Below the pieces are notes generated by a model that had not been told where the DNA came from, made no database searches, and saw only the letters and a program-made list of their open reading frames with translations. Made by a program: the position numbers and the translations under genes. Positions 40,499 through 47,804 of a DNA stretch of 64,000 nt are shown here, in pieces. The DNA comes from Streptomyces sp. NBC_01304 (GTDB taxonomy: Bacteria; Actinomycetota; Actinomycetes; Streptomycetales; Streptomycetaceae), in the NCBI RefSeq assembly GCF_035975855.1, contig NZ_CP109055.1, positions 744,001 through 808,000 on the forward strand, written 5' to 3'. Within the stretch, counting starts at the first letter, position 1; each line of letters opens with the position of its first letter.

Positions 40499-42975
40499 GG
40501 GGACACCACGCCCGGCACCTTGGGGTAGGCCGAGGCCTGCCAGACCTCGGCGCAGCCGGTGACGTACCGGGTGAAACGCTCAAGACCGAGACCGAAGCCG
40601 GCACTCGCGGGCAGGCCGCGGCGCGCGAGGTCGAGGTACCAGCCGTACTTGGCGGGGTTCTCGCCGGTCTCGCGGATGCGGGTGACGATCGTCGCGTAGT
40701 CGTGCTCGCGCTCGCTGCCGCTGGCCAGCTCGCCGAAGCCCTCGGGGGCGATCAGGTCGAAGTTGCGCAGGCTGCCGGGGTGTTGCGGGTCCTCGCGGTC
40801 GTAGAAGCCGCGCGATCCCTTGGGGTAGTCGACGACGAAGAAGGGGCGGCTGGCCTTGGCGGACAGGATCTCCTCGCCCTGCCAGTCGATCTCGGCGCCC
40901 GGGTCCTGCGGATGCCCCAGGTCGAGCAGGCTGGTGGTGGCCTCGCGGTGCGCGATCCGGTCGAATGCGCCTGCGGCGACGTCGCGGAACGCGTCCGCGT
41001 CGCGCTCCAGCAGCTCGAGTTCGGCGCTCACGTGGCGGGCGCTGTCGGCGACGGTGTACGAGACGAGCTCTTCGAGCAGCGCCATGGCGTCCTCGCGCCG
41101 TCCGTCGCGTATCTCCACGTCGATCTGGTGGAACTCGGCCAGGTGCCGGTGGGTGACGGCCCCTTCGAGGGGTTCGAGGCGCACGTTGGGCGCGATGTAG
41201 AAGATCTTGTCGAAGGCGAGCAGCGAGGCCTGCTTGTAGAGGATCGCGCTCGTCATGAGCTTGTACTTGTGGCCGTAGAAGTCGACGTCGACCTGCTTGG
41301 AACCGCGGGTCCCCGGGTCGGTGACCGGGCCGATGACCGGTGGCAGCAGCTCGATGAAGCCACGCTCGGCGAGGAAGGCCCGGGCAGCGGTCAGCATCCG
41401 GTTCTGCACCTTGAGGATGGCCTTGGTGGCGGGCGACGAGAGGTGCACGTCGGGGGAGGTCGGCAGCGCCGCCGGGGCCCCGGCGGATCCGCTGGATGAA
41501 AGGGACATGGTCATTCCTCCGGAAGCGGCCGCTGAAGGTGCCGGGCATGCAGGGGATACGGGAGCCTGCGGTGTCTGTACTGCCTGTGCTGCATGGGCTG
41601 CCGGTCTTGCATGGGCTGTCTGTGCTGCCCGTGGGTGCGCATCGGCCGGGGCGGCGGCCCGCAGCGGGCGTCCCGGGGGCAGGTTCTCGTCGTACCTGCG
41701 CTGCACGAAGGAAAGCGCCTCGTGCAGTCCCGCGGCCGTGAGCCGGGGCGGCCGGTGGCCGTCGAGGACGTGCCGGATGGGCATGGCCCCGATCTCGGAC
41801 CACATGAGCCGGCCGTCGGCGTGGATGTGGCTGCGGGTGCGGCCGGCGTTGTCGGGGTGCAGGCAGTAGGGGACGTCGAGATAGCCCCGCCGGAACGCCT
41901 CCAGGAGCGCGTCGCCCAGGTCGTCACTGAGGTTGAGCACGGCATGGACGAGCGCCCGGGCTTCGGCGTAGACCGGGTTGTCGGGGGTGGCCGGGCGGGA
42001 AAGGGGCCCGCTCGCGGTGGTGCGGACGGCGTCCGCGGCCATGCGCAGGGCGGCGATGTTCTCCGCGACGGTGGGGATGCGGTGCGCCTCTGCCTCGGTC
42101 TTGACGATGAGCCGGCGCGCTCCGGTGCGCACCGCCAAGTCGGCGGAGGCCGCCAGGAGGCGGGCCGCGCCCGGTGCGGTCGTCGGGTACAGGCCCATGT
42201 ACGTGTACAGGACGATGTGCCAGTCCGTGCCGGGCAGCAGTTCGCAGGCGAGTGCGCGCAGCGCGGCGACGGCCTGTTCGTCCTGTTCGGCGTTGGTCTG
42301 CTGGGCGTAGCTGAGGGAGACGCTGTGCAGACCCAGGCGCCGGAAGAAGAGCGCTTCGAGGACGCTGATCGCCACCAGCAGGCCGGGCGGGCACAGTTGG
42401 CCGAGCATGCAGCCGCCGAAGGTCTCCAGGTGGGGTTCGCGGCCGGTGGCACGCAGGTCGGCGAGGAAGCGGCAGGTCTCCTGCCAGTTGCGTACGGAGT
42501 CGGCGAGCGGCGTACGTCCGTAGGGCAGGCAGTACGAGACGGGTCCGCCCTCGGTGGCGTCGAGCCCCACCAGCGCGAGCGCGGCGGTGATCGCCTGCGG
42601 GCGGGCGGAGCCGTGCCTGACCTGCACCGGGAAACCGTCGGCCCGGGCGGAGTCGAGGATCCAACGGGTGGTGTGCGGACTGTAGGCGGTGATCGGGTAG
42701 CCGTTCAGCGCGATGCGGTCGCGGATGGCCCGCACCGCGGAGAGCTCGTCGCCGACCCGCGTATAGCTGTCGACGGTGATGGTGCCTACCACCCAGTCCG
42801 TCGCGCGCTTGGTGGCGAGCAGCCCGTCGCGCATCCGGGCCGGGTCGGAGAACCCCATGCGGGGCTGCACGACCAGTGCGCCGGCGAGCCGGGCGGCGGC
42901 CATGAGCCGGGTGAAGTCGGATCCGGACCCGACCTCGCCCCTGGCCGGCCCGGCGGCCACGTCGGACAGGGTCAT
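40495..42975 (-). CDS. glutamate mutase epsilon subunit fused in frame to an AsnRS-like asparagine synthetase domain
   Basis: 826 residues in one frame with no stop. Residues 1-439 follow methylaspartate (glutamate) mutase epsilon: LVVQPRMGF, TITVDSYTR, LNGYPITAYSPHTTRWI, VRHGSARPQ, EGGPVSYCLPYGR, MLGQLCPPGLLVAISVLEA. Residues 440-487 are an Ala/Pro/His/Gln-rich linker. Residues 488-826 are a class II aminoacyl-tRNA synthetase core of AsnRS/AspRS type, with motif 2 from R599 to RHLAEF (610-615) and motif 3 GLGLER (795-800), but no anticodon-binding domain. That matches archaeal ammonia-dependent asparagine synthetase (AS-AR). I infer Glu to 3-methyl-Asp, then amidation. A strong internal ribosome site before the ATG at 41508 could also give the second domain alone. 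Confidence 0.85.
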   Translation of the reverse strand: MTLSDVAAGPARGEVGSGSDFTRLMAAARLAGALVVQPRMGFSDPARMRDGLLATKRATDWVVGTITVDSYTRVGDELSAVRAIRDRIALNGYPITAYSPHTTRWILDSARADGFPVQVRHGSARPQAITAALALVGLDATEGGPVSYCLPYGRTPLADSVRNWQETCRFLADLRATGREPHLETFGGCMLGQLCPPGLLVAISVLEALFFRRLGLHSVSLSYAQQTNAEQDEQAVAALRALACELLPGTDWHIVLYTYMGLYPTTAPGAARLLAASADLAVRTGARRLIVKTEAEAHRIPTVAENIAALRMAADAVRTTASGPLSRPATPDNPVYAEARALVHAVLNLSDDLGDALLEAFRRGYLDVPYCLHPDNAGRTRSHIHADGRLMWSEIGAMPIRHVLDGHRPPRLTAAGLHEALSFVQRRYDENLPPGRPLRAAAPADAHPRAAQTAHARPAAHAAQAVQTPQAPVSPACPAPSAAASGGMTMSLSSSGSAGAPAALPTSPDVHLSSPATKAILKVQNRMLTAARAFLAERGFIELLPPVIGPVTDPGTRGSKQVDVDFYGHKYKLMTSAILYKQASLLAFDKIFYIAPNVRLEPLEGAVTHRHLAEFHQIDVEIRDGRREDAMALLEELVSYTVADSARHVSAELELLERDADAFRDVAAGAFDRIAHREATTSLLDLGHPQDPGAEIDWQGEEILSAKASRPFFVVDYPKGSRGFYDREDPQHPGSLRNFDLIAPEGFGELASGSEREHDYATIVTRIRETGENPAKYGWYLDLARRGLPASAGFGLGLERFTRYVTGCAEVWQASAYPKVPGVVSP
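41508..41520 (-). promoter_or_regulatory. internal Shine-Dalgarno and start for the AsnRS-like domain
   Basis: On the minus strand the sequence reads GGAGGAATGACCATG: a perfect GGAGG (41516-41520) with 7 nt before the ATG at 41508, which would begin MSLSSSG. A second ATG (41514) lies too close to the GGAGG. This is as good a start site as any in the operon, although it lies inside an open frame with the mutase domain. It suggests that the AsnRS-like domain is made separately as well as, or instead of, in fusion. Confidence 0.65.
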
Positions 42976-43469
42976 CCCCCGGCCCCCTCGGCGACGGCTT
43001 GCAACGGGGCGGACGGGGACGGGGTCTTCGGCAGGGCGCTGACGAAGGCCTCGAAGGAGGCCAGGGCGATGCGCTCGTCGAAGACCGCGTCGCAGCCCGC
43101 CTCGATGAGGGCCCGCACCTTCTCCTCCCGGCCCTCCAGGCCGATGCCGAGCTTGCCGCCGACGACCACGGGCAGCGTCCCGTTCGCGTCGTCGGCGCGC
43201 AGCGCCCGCAGCAGCGAGCGGGCGTCGTTGAAACCATGGCCGTTGACACTGCTCACCACCAGCAGGTCCGGGGCCAGGTCGCGGCAGCTGTCGACGACCA
43301 GTTCGTCGGGGGCGCATGGGCCGAGGTTGACCACGCTGTGGCCGAGGTCCTCGAGGAGGAGCTGCAGAAAGACCAGGTTCCAGGTGTGTGCGTCGGAGGA
43401 GGAACCGGTGACGACGACATCCAGTGCGTGGGGGCGAGTGAGGTTCGTCGGCGCTGCGGGCTGCATCAT
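42972..43469 (-). CDS. glutamate mutase sigma (B12-binding) subunit
   Basis: 165 residues with the cobalamin-binding Rossmann fold. The segment VVVTGSSSDAHTWNLVFLQ corresponds to the DxHxxG loop: D26 and H28 (lower axial ligand of cobalt) are kept, but the Gly is Asn31. LVVSSVNGHG and VVVGGKLGIG are the later cofactor contacts (SxL and GG). With the epsilon subunit it forms adenosylcobalamin-dependent glutamate mutase, which makes (2S,3S)-3-methylaspartate. It is the first gene of the 26-kb operon; the ATG at 43469 has GGAGG 7 nt upstream. Its stop overlaps the epsilon start (ATGA). Like the friulimicin mutase pair, it should supply a peptide building block. Confidence 0.88.
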   Translation of the reverse strand: MMQPAAPTNLTRPHALDVVVTGSSSDAHTWNLVFLQLLLEDLGHSVVNLGPCAPDELVVDSCRDLAPDLLVVSSVNGHGFNDARSLLRALRADDANGTLPVVVGGKLGIGLEGREEKVRALIEAGCDAVFDERIALASFEAFVSALPKTPSPSAPLQAVAEGAGG

Positions 43470-43717
43470 TCGCCCCCCTCCATGGATGAGTTGAAGGCTG
43501 TGGTGAACGCGTGCCGAAGACGGTGGTGCAAGCTCTGATGGCCGAGCCTAGGAGGCCGCGATCACCCTGACCGGCGCCTGAAGCGGCAGCTCAGCGGCAG
43601 TTGGCCGGGCATCGGATGGCAATGCCCGGCGGACCGCCGCCCACGGGGCGCGGCGCCACCTACCGTGGGCCGCCCCGGCCGCACACCGGCCGGGCCCACA
43701 TCGTGGAGGAGTGTGAA
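43470..43717. promoter_or_regulatory. divergent promoter region of the main NRPS operon, with inverted repeat
   Basis: This 248-bp gene-free stretch must carry the promoter of the 26-kb minus-strand operon and that of the small plus-strand gene. It holds a perfect inverted repeat, GCCGGGCAT (43604-43612) and ATGCCCGGC (43622-43630), with a 9-nt spacer, a reasonable operator candidate. No convincing -10/-35 pair was found by eye. Confidence 0.45.
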
Positions 43718-43981
43718 GTGACGCACCCGATGGAGGAAGACCTCAGCGAGGGGCTCGCCGCCGTACTGGCGTCCGTCGACCGCAGCGACCCGCTGGGCGA
43801 GGCCCAGGTCGCCGCCCTGGAGGCGGCCCTGCTCCTGGTGCGGGCCGACCGGCTGGTGCCGGACGACGAGAGCCGGGCGCAGCTCGTGCACGAGGCACTG
43901 GGTGCGGCGCGGGCCACCGTCGTGGCGACCGGGATAGCGCTGATGCGGCAGCCCGGCAGGGCGCGCCATGCCGTCGGCTAG
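43718..43981 (+). CDS. hypothetical protein, C-terminus set by MITE insertion
   Basis: 87 residues from the GTG at 43718, which has GGAGGAG 6 nt upstream; the frame is open to 43601 but without a start signal. The protein is helical and acidic, rich in Ala/Leu (LSEGLAAVLASVDRSDPLGEAQVAALEAALLLVRADRLV); no family was recognised. Its TAG stop (43979-43981) is formed by the CTAG end of the MITE that begins at 43978, so the original gene was probably longer. It is divergent from the mutase operon, and its product may or may not still be functional. Confidence 0.55.
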   Translation: MTHPMEEDLSEGLAAVLASVDRSDPLGEAQVAALEAALLLVRADRLVPDDESRAQLVHEALGAARATVVATGIALMRQPGRARHAVG

Positions 43982-44173
43982 GGCGTGTCCGGCGGATCTT
44001 CGCGCAAGAGCCCACGGCGTCTGGTGCGTGCTCTCGGCGTGCGCCCGGATCGCCCTCGTCCTGGACGTACTTGGGTGATTCGGGCGTGCGGCGAGCGGGG
44101 GCACCCCCGGCCGGAGGCTGGGGGCGCGTGCCAGGCGTCGTGGGCCCGCGAAGATCCGCCGGACAGGCCCTAG
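43978..44173. mobile_element. MITE-like element, 196 bp, 27-bp terminal inverted repeats
   Basis: The ends are imperfect 27-bp inverted repeats (43978-44004 and 44147-44173) with one mismatch; each begins with CTAG and contains GTCCGGCGGATCTTCGCG or its complement. The GTCCGGCGGATC core is a common dispersed repeat in Streptomyces genomes. There is no transposase gene inside, so the element is non-autonomous. It separates MbtH from the rest of the cluster and ends the preceding gene. Confidence 0.8.
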
Positions 44174-44206
44174 AGCTGCCTGCGAACCGCCGCACGTGCT
44201 GCCTGT

Positions 44207-44221
44207 CGGGCCTTCGGCCCG
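44207..44221. terminator. short GC hairpin upstream of MbtH
   Basis: CGGGCC, TTC, GGCCCG: a 6-bp perfect stem with a 3-nt loop, 53 bp before the MbtH start. It could weaken read-through from the MITE or the gene before it, or be a leader structure. Confidence 0.3.
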
Positions 44222-44273
44222 CCCCTAGCGTGACGTGGCACCGACCCACAATCCGATCACCGAGGTGAACTGC

Positions 44274-44486
44274 ATGGCTACCAACCCTTTCGAGGACTCC
44301 GAGGGCACCTACGTCGTGCTGGCCAACGACGAGGGCCAGCACTCGCTGTGGCCGGCTCGCCTGACGGTGCCCGCCGGCTGGTCCGTCGTGCGGACCGAGG
44401 GCACCAAGCAGGAATGCCTGGACTACGTAGAGGCCAACTGGACCGATCTGAGGCCCAATTCGCTGATCGAGGCGATGAGCGCCTGA
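44274..44486 (+). CDS. MbtH family protein
   Basis: 70 residues, the usual size. MATNPFEDSEGTYVVLANDEGQHSLWP and VPAGWSVV, then ECLDYVEANWTDLRP, carry all the invariant positions of the family (NPFED, two of the three Trp, the final W-DLRP). MbtH proteins bind adenylation domains and are often needed for their folding or activity. It is the only one in the window and should serve the six A domains here, although it is on the opposite strand and cut off from the NRPS operon by the MITE. The ATG at 44274 has GAGGTGA upstream; an upstream ATG at 44235 is not needed. Confidence 0.95.
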   Translation: MATNPFEDSEGTYVVLANDEGQHSLWPARLTVPAGWSVVRTEGTKQECLDYVEANWTDLRPNSLIEAMSA

Positions 44487-44542
44487 GGTCCACGCGACCT
44501 TCAGCCGCACCCGTCCCCACGGCACCGGGGAGCCCACCGCCC

Positions 44543-44576
44543 GCCTGCTCGGCGTACCGTACGACGCCGAGCAGGC
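44543..44576. terminator. strong hairpin downstream of MbtH
   Basis: GCCTGCTCGGCGT (44543-44555) and ACGCCGAGCAGGC (44564-44576) form a perfect 13-bp stem with an 8-nt loop. It lies 57 bp after the MbtH stop and before the convergent minus-strand gene, so it probably terminates from both sides and marks the right edge of the NRPS locus. Confidence 0.7.
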
Positions 44577-44621
44577 CGCAGTCGTATGTGCGCCTCGCCG
44601 AGGCTCGGGCCGTCACCGTCG

Positions 44622-44798
44622 CTAGCCGCGCATGACGCGCAGGACACCCGCCGCGATGGCAGCCAGCGCGAGACCGAGCAGCAGCGCTCTCGACCAGCCC
44701 TGCGGAAGCGGCTCGTCAGCTGTGCAGTGTCGGCATTCACGGTGATCAGCGGGGAATGAATCCAGCCAGTAGGCCCCGAGCAAGGTCGCCTGCGACAT
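44622..44798 (-). CDS. possible small single-pass membrane protein
   Basis: 58 residues from the ATG at 44798. A hydrophilic first half holds a CRHC motif (DHRECRHCTADEP); the second half is a hydrophobic helix (ALLLGLALAAIAAGVL) ending RVMRG. The open frame extends upstream to 45029 and no start has a good ribosome site, so the N-terminus is uncertain. No homologue was recognised; I call it mainly for the convincing membrane segment. Confidence 0.35.
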   Translation of the reverse strand: MSQATLLGAYWLDSFPADHRECRHCTADEPLPQGWSRALLLGLALAAIAAGVLRVMRG

Positions 44799-45062
44799 GT
44801 CGTACAGCTCTACATGGTCAGCTTGTTCCACGTATGCAGTAACGGTCCCCGGCCACGATGGCCACGCCCGCGCACCGGCTTGGTATATGCCAGATGTCGA
44901 CGGTTCTCGATGTGCCGGGAAGAGACCTCGTACGGCATCGTTCCCAGCAGTCGGCCCCACGCTGGCGCACTGGTCACGGACGCGCTGCAGAAGCGCTCCG
45001 CCCGCACCTCCGCACAAGCCGGCCCACACCTCTCGCGCGCCCCAACCACCCGCGGACGTCCG

Positions 45063-46346
45063 TCACATGACGGCGGTACGCAGCTGGCGCGGGACGGCGA
45101 TCTGGCATTCCGCGTCGCTAGGGCCGGGCCGTTCGGCGCGTGTGGGGTCGCTGTGGGTGGGGTCGGTGCGGACGAATTCGGCGAGGCGTTCCGACCAGCT
45201 GCCCTTGGCGGTGCCGAGGGCCACTTCGGCGAGGCGTAGGAGTTGGACGTCGGAGGTGCCGGCGGGGGCGAAGATGTGGTGCGCGTCGCGCAGGAAGCGT
45301 TCGATGGGCCGGTCGGTGAACAGGCCGGCGGCCGCGTGGATTTCCATGGCGCTGCGGGCGGAGTCCAGGGCCGATTCGACGTTGACGAGTTTGGCGTTCA
45401 TCAACTCCGCGTCGCAGGAGGCTCCTTGGTCGAGGAGGGACACCGCGTGGTAGGCGGCCAGGCGGGCCGTCATCAGGCGGGACTGCATCTGGCCGAGCTT
45501 GAGTTTGATGTTGGCCAGGGCGTGCAGCGGCTTGCCGTAGCGCTGGCGTTCCTCGCAGAAGCGGGTGGTCTCCTCCAGTAACGCCTGGTGGATGCCGAGG
45601 GAGACGGCCGTCAGGTTGGCCCGCCCGTACAGGACGCTGGAGGAGTAGGCGACCGCGAGGCCGTCGCCCTCCGCGCCGAGCCGATTGGCCGCGGGGACGC
45701 GGCAGTTGTCGAAGCGGAGCTCGCCGAAGCTGAAGCCGTGCAATCCCATGGTGGCCCGCTCGGCGCCCAGCGAGAACCCGGGGCGCTCTGATTCGACGAG
45801 GAAGGCGGTCAAGCCCTTCGAGCCGGGTGCGGTGCGCACGACGACGCCGTGCAGGTCGCCGACGTGGCTGTTGCCGACATACACCTTGCGGCCGCTCAGG
45901 AGGTAGTCGTCGCCGTCGCGGACCGCGCTGGCGGCCATCCCGAGGACGTGGCCGCCGGATTCAGGTTCGGTCACCGCGATCGTCGGCAGGCACTCGCCGG
46001 CCGCCACCGCGGGCAGCCAGGTCTTCTTCTGCTCGTCGTTGCCGAAGTGGACTATCTTCGCGACGCCCAGCTGGGAGGCCTGCACCATCGCGCCCATGGC
46101 GCCGCTGACCCGGGACAGTTCCTCGATGATGATGGTCTTGGCGAGATGCCCGACGCCCATCCCGCCGTACTCGCGGGCCACCGTCGCGCCGATCCAGCCC
46201 TGGCGGGCTATCAGCCTCGACAGCTCGTGCTGCACGGTACGGGTGGCCTCCATCGCCGCCACCCGCGGCCGGACCTCGCGTTCGGCGAAGCCACGTACGT
46301 CTTCTCGGAGTTGATGGTGAAGCTCACCCGTGAAGTAGCTGCCCAT
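45063..46346 (-). CDS. acyl-CoA dehydrogenase
   Basis: 427 residues. Family markers are YGGMGVGHLAKTIIIEELSRVSG, the FAD loop PTIAVTEPESGG (the usual T-E-P-SG block), VYVGNSHVGDLHGVVVRT, and the C-terminal helix region RYGKPLHALANIKLKLGQMQ with DAHHIFAPAGTSDVQLL. FAD enzymes of this family desaturate acyl-CoA or acyl-carrier thioesters. The frame is open to 47174, but the ATG at 46346, preceded by AGAGGG, begins the recognisable protein. A TTA leucine codon lies in frame (45579-45581, within QALLEE), so translation should need the bldA tRNA, as with many secondary-metabolism genes. The link to the NRPS cluster is uncertain. Confidence 0.87.
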   Translation of the reverse strand: MGSYFTGELHHQLREDVRGFAEREVRPRVAAMEATRTVQHELSRLIARQGWIGATVAREYGGMGVGHLAKTIIIEELSRVSGAMGAMVQASQLGVAKIVHFGNDEQKKTWLPAVAAGECLPTIAVTEPESGGHVLGMAASAVRDGDDYLLSGRKVYVGNSHVGDLHGVVVRTAPGSKGLTAFLVESERPGFSLGAERATMGLHGFSFGELRFDNCRVPAANRLGAEGDGLAVAYSSSVLYGRANLTAVSLGIHQALLEETTRFCEERQRYGKPLHALANIKLKLGQMQSRLMTARLAAYHAVSLLDQGASCDAELMNAKLVNVESALDSARSAMEIHAAAGLFTDRPIERFLRDAHHIFAPAGTSDVQLLRLAEVALGTAKGSWSERLAEFVRTDPTHSDPTRAERPGPSDAECQIAVPRQLRTAVM

Positions 46347-46845
46347 CGCGAGCCCTCTTCCGTGAAACGCCTGCCCGCAGGGTTGTTCGAGCAGGTGACA
46401 CCTCGGTAATCCCCCCATTGGCGGCAGCAGCCCTGGTTCAGATGGGGAACCGCCCTGGTCGCGTCGCACAGCGCCCGGCACCGCATCTCCCGCGATGGAC
46501 TGCCAAACCGTTTCCTCTCGCCGCCGACCCGCCCGAGATCCGTCCTGCGGCAGGGCCTCGGAACCGACCCGTTCCGATACCGCCATCGACCCAACTCCCC
46601 TAGCTGGACGCGACATTGGCGGAAAGGTCCCATCCAGCCATCGTGAAGGTACGGACTTACATCTGCAAGCACATCTGCAAGAACGTTCGTAAGCACATCT
46701 GCAAGCACAGGTGCAAGAACGGCTGTCAGCAAGGGCTCTGGGCAGCACGATGCCCGGGCCACGACACAGCCGGTCGTCGCCTCGACGGGAAGCGGACAGA
46801 CGTCGGGCCCGGAGCCGGTCCGGCCCGGGCCCGACGTTCACCTGG
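46347..46845. other. 499-bp gene-free region with promoter for the acyl-CoA dehydrogenase and a repeat block
   Basis: The stretch between the acyl-CoA dehydrogenase start and the methyltransferase stop shows no gene with a start signal or coding bias. Its main content is the 12-bp-period repeat block at 46638-46735. The part next to 46346 must hold the dehydrogenase promoter, which I could not define. Confidence 0.5.
46638..46735. repeat. 12-bp-period TGCAAG repeat block, copy 1
   Basis: TGCAAG or a near match recurs every 12 bp: 46664, 46676, 46688 (CGTAAG), 46700, 46712 and 46724 (TGTCAG). The block is preceded by a conserved lead CCATCGTGAAGGTACGGACT. A second copy with the same lead lies at 48414-48493. 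The regular spacing suggests binding sites for a regulator. Confidence 0.7.
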
Positions 46846-47670
46846 TCAGGGCTTGCGTCCCACTCCGCAGAACTCGTCCACCTCGGCAGGGTCACCGAAC
46901 GGGTTCTTCGGCGCGCGCCAGCGCGAGCAGGACACGATGCCCGGCTCCAGCAGCTCCAGGCCGTCGAAGTATCCCGCGAGCTGATCGGGGGCGCGCAGGT
47001 GGTAGGTCGGACGGCCGACCTCGTTCCAGATGGAGATGGCGTGCTCGAAGGCGTCCCCGGTGACCACGTTCGTGCCGTCCGCGGTGACGAGATAGCTGCC
47101 CGACGGGAGGGCCGCCATGAGGCGCCTGACGATGGACTGCGCCTCCGCGGTGTCCTCGATGTGCCCCAGCACATTGAGGAGGATCAGCGCGATGGGGCGC
47201 TCGAAGTCCAGGAACTGGCTCGCGCCTTCGATGATGCGGTCCGGTTCCCGCAGGTCGGAGTCGATGTAGCGGGTGGAGCCCTGCGGGCTCGACGTCAGCA
47301 GCGCGCGGGCGTGGGCGAGCACCATGGGGTCGTTGTCCACATAGACGATGTGCGCGTCGGGAGCCGTGCGCTGGGCGACCTCGTGGGTGTTGTCGAGCGT
47401 GGGCAGACCGGTCCCGATGTCCAGGAACTGGCGGATGCCGACCTCGCCCGCGAGGTGCATCACCGCGCGGCTGAGGAACGACCGGGAGTGGCGGGCGATC
47501 GGCACTATGTCCGGGTATATCTCGAAGAACTGATCGCCGACCATCCGGTCGACCTCGTAGTTGTCCTTGCCGCCCAGCCAGTAGTTCCAGATCCGGGGTG
47601 AGTGCGGCACGGTGGTGTCGATGGCGGGGCCGGTCTGGCTGCCCGGCTCGTGCGGAGTATCTGTGCTCAC
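46846..47670 (-). CDS. SAM-dependent methyltransferase, SAV2177/Methyltransf_19 type
   Basis: 274 residues. The family opening IWNYWLGGKDNYEVDR is unmistakable. The SAM loop is FLDIGTGLPT with VVYVDNDPMVLAHARALL-like spacing (here IVYVDNDPMVLAHARALL), followed by RPIALILLNVLGHI. These proteins are very common in actinomycetes, often beside DUF397/XRE regulators; their substrate is unknown. The start is the GTG at 47670 with AGGAGAGG upstream. It lies downstream of the HATPase gene (134-bp gap) on the same strand and is flanked by the two repeat blocks. Confidence 0.85.
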   Translation of the reverse strand: MSTDTPHEPGSQTGPAIDTTVPHSPRIWNYWLGGKDNYEVDRMVGDQFFEIYPDIVPIARHSRSFLSRAVMHLAGEVGIRQFLDIGTGLPTLDNTHEVAQRTAPDAHIVYVDNDPMVLAHARALLTSSPQGSTRYIDSDLREPDRIIEGASQFLDFERPIALILLNVLGHIEDTAEAQSIVRRLMAALPSGSYLVTADGTNVVTGDAFEHAISIWNEVGRPTYHLRAPDQLAGYFDGLELLEPGIVSCSRWRAPKNPFGDPAEVDEFCGVGRKP

Positions 47671-47804
47671 GATGGCCTCTCCTGGCGAGAAACAAGCGCG
47701 CCTGCGCGTCAACAGGCAACGTAACCGGGCCACTTCCGCCTTGCCATCAGTACGGCAACACCCGTGGCCAAACGATTCCTCGGCCAGGTGATTGATCGGC
47801 TGCG

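Noticed and set aside
40495..41508. The AsnRS-like domain as a housekeeping asparaginyl-tRNA synthetase
   Set aside because: It has only the catalytic core, no anticodon-binding domain, and lies fused within a biosynthetic operon.
43562..44104. 180-residue minus-strand open frame across the small gene and MITE
   Set aside because: It runs through the MITE terminal repeat, has no start signal, and the plus-strand gene has a strong Shine-Dalgarno.
46616..46780. Short Cys/Lys/His peptide frame (ICKHICKN repeats) in repeat block 1, and its partner in block 2
   Set aside because: Considered as a metal-binding peptide or peptide-product precursor. Differences between the two copies change amino acids freely, downstream sequence is unrelated, and the 12-bp period is better explained as DNA sites.
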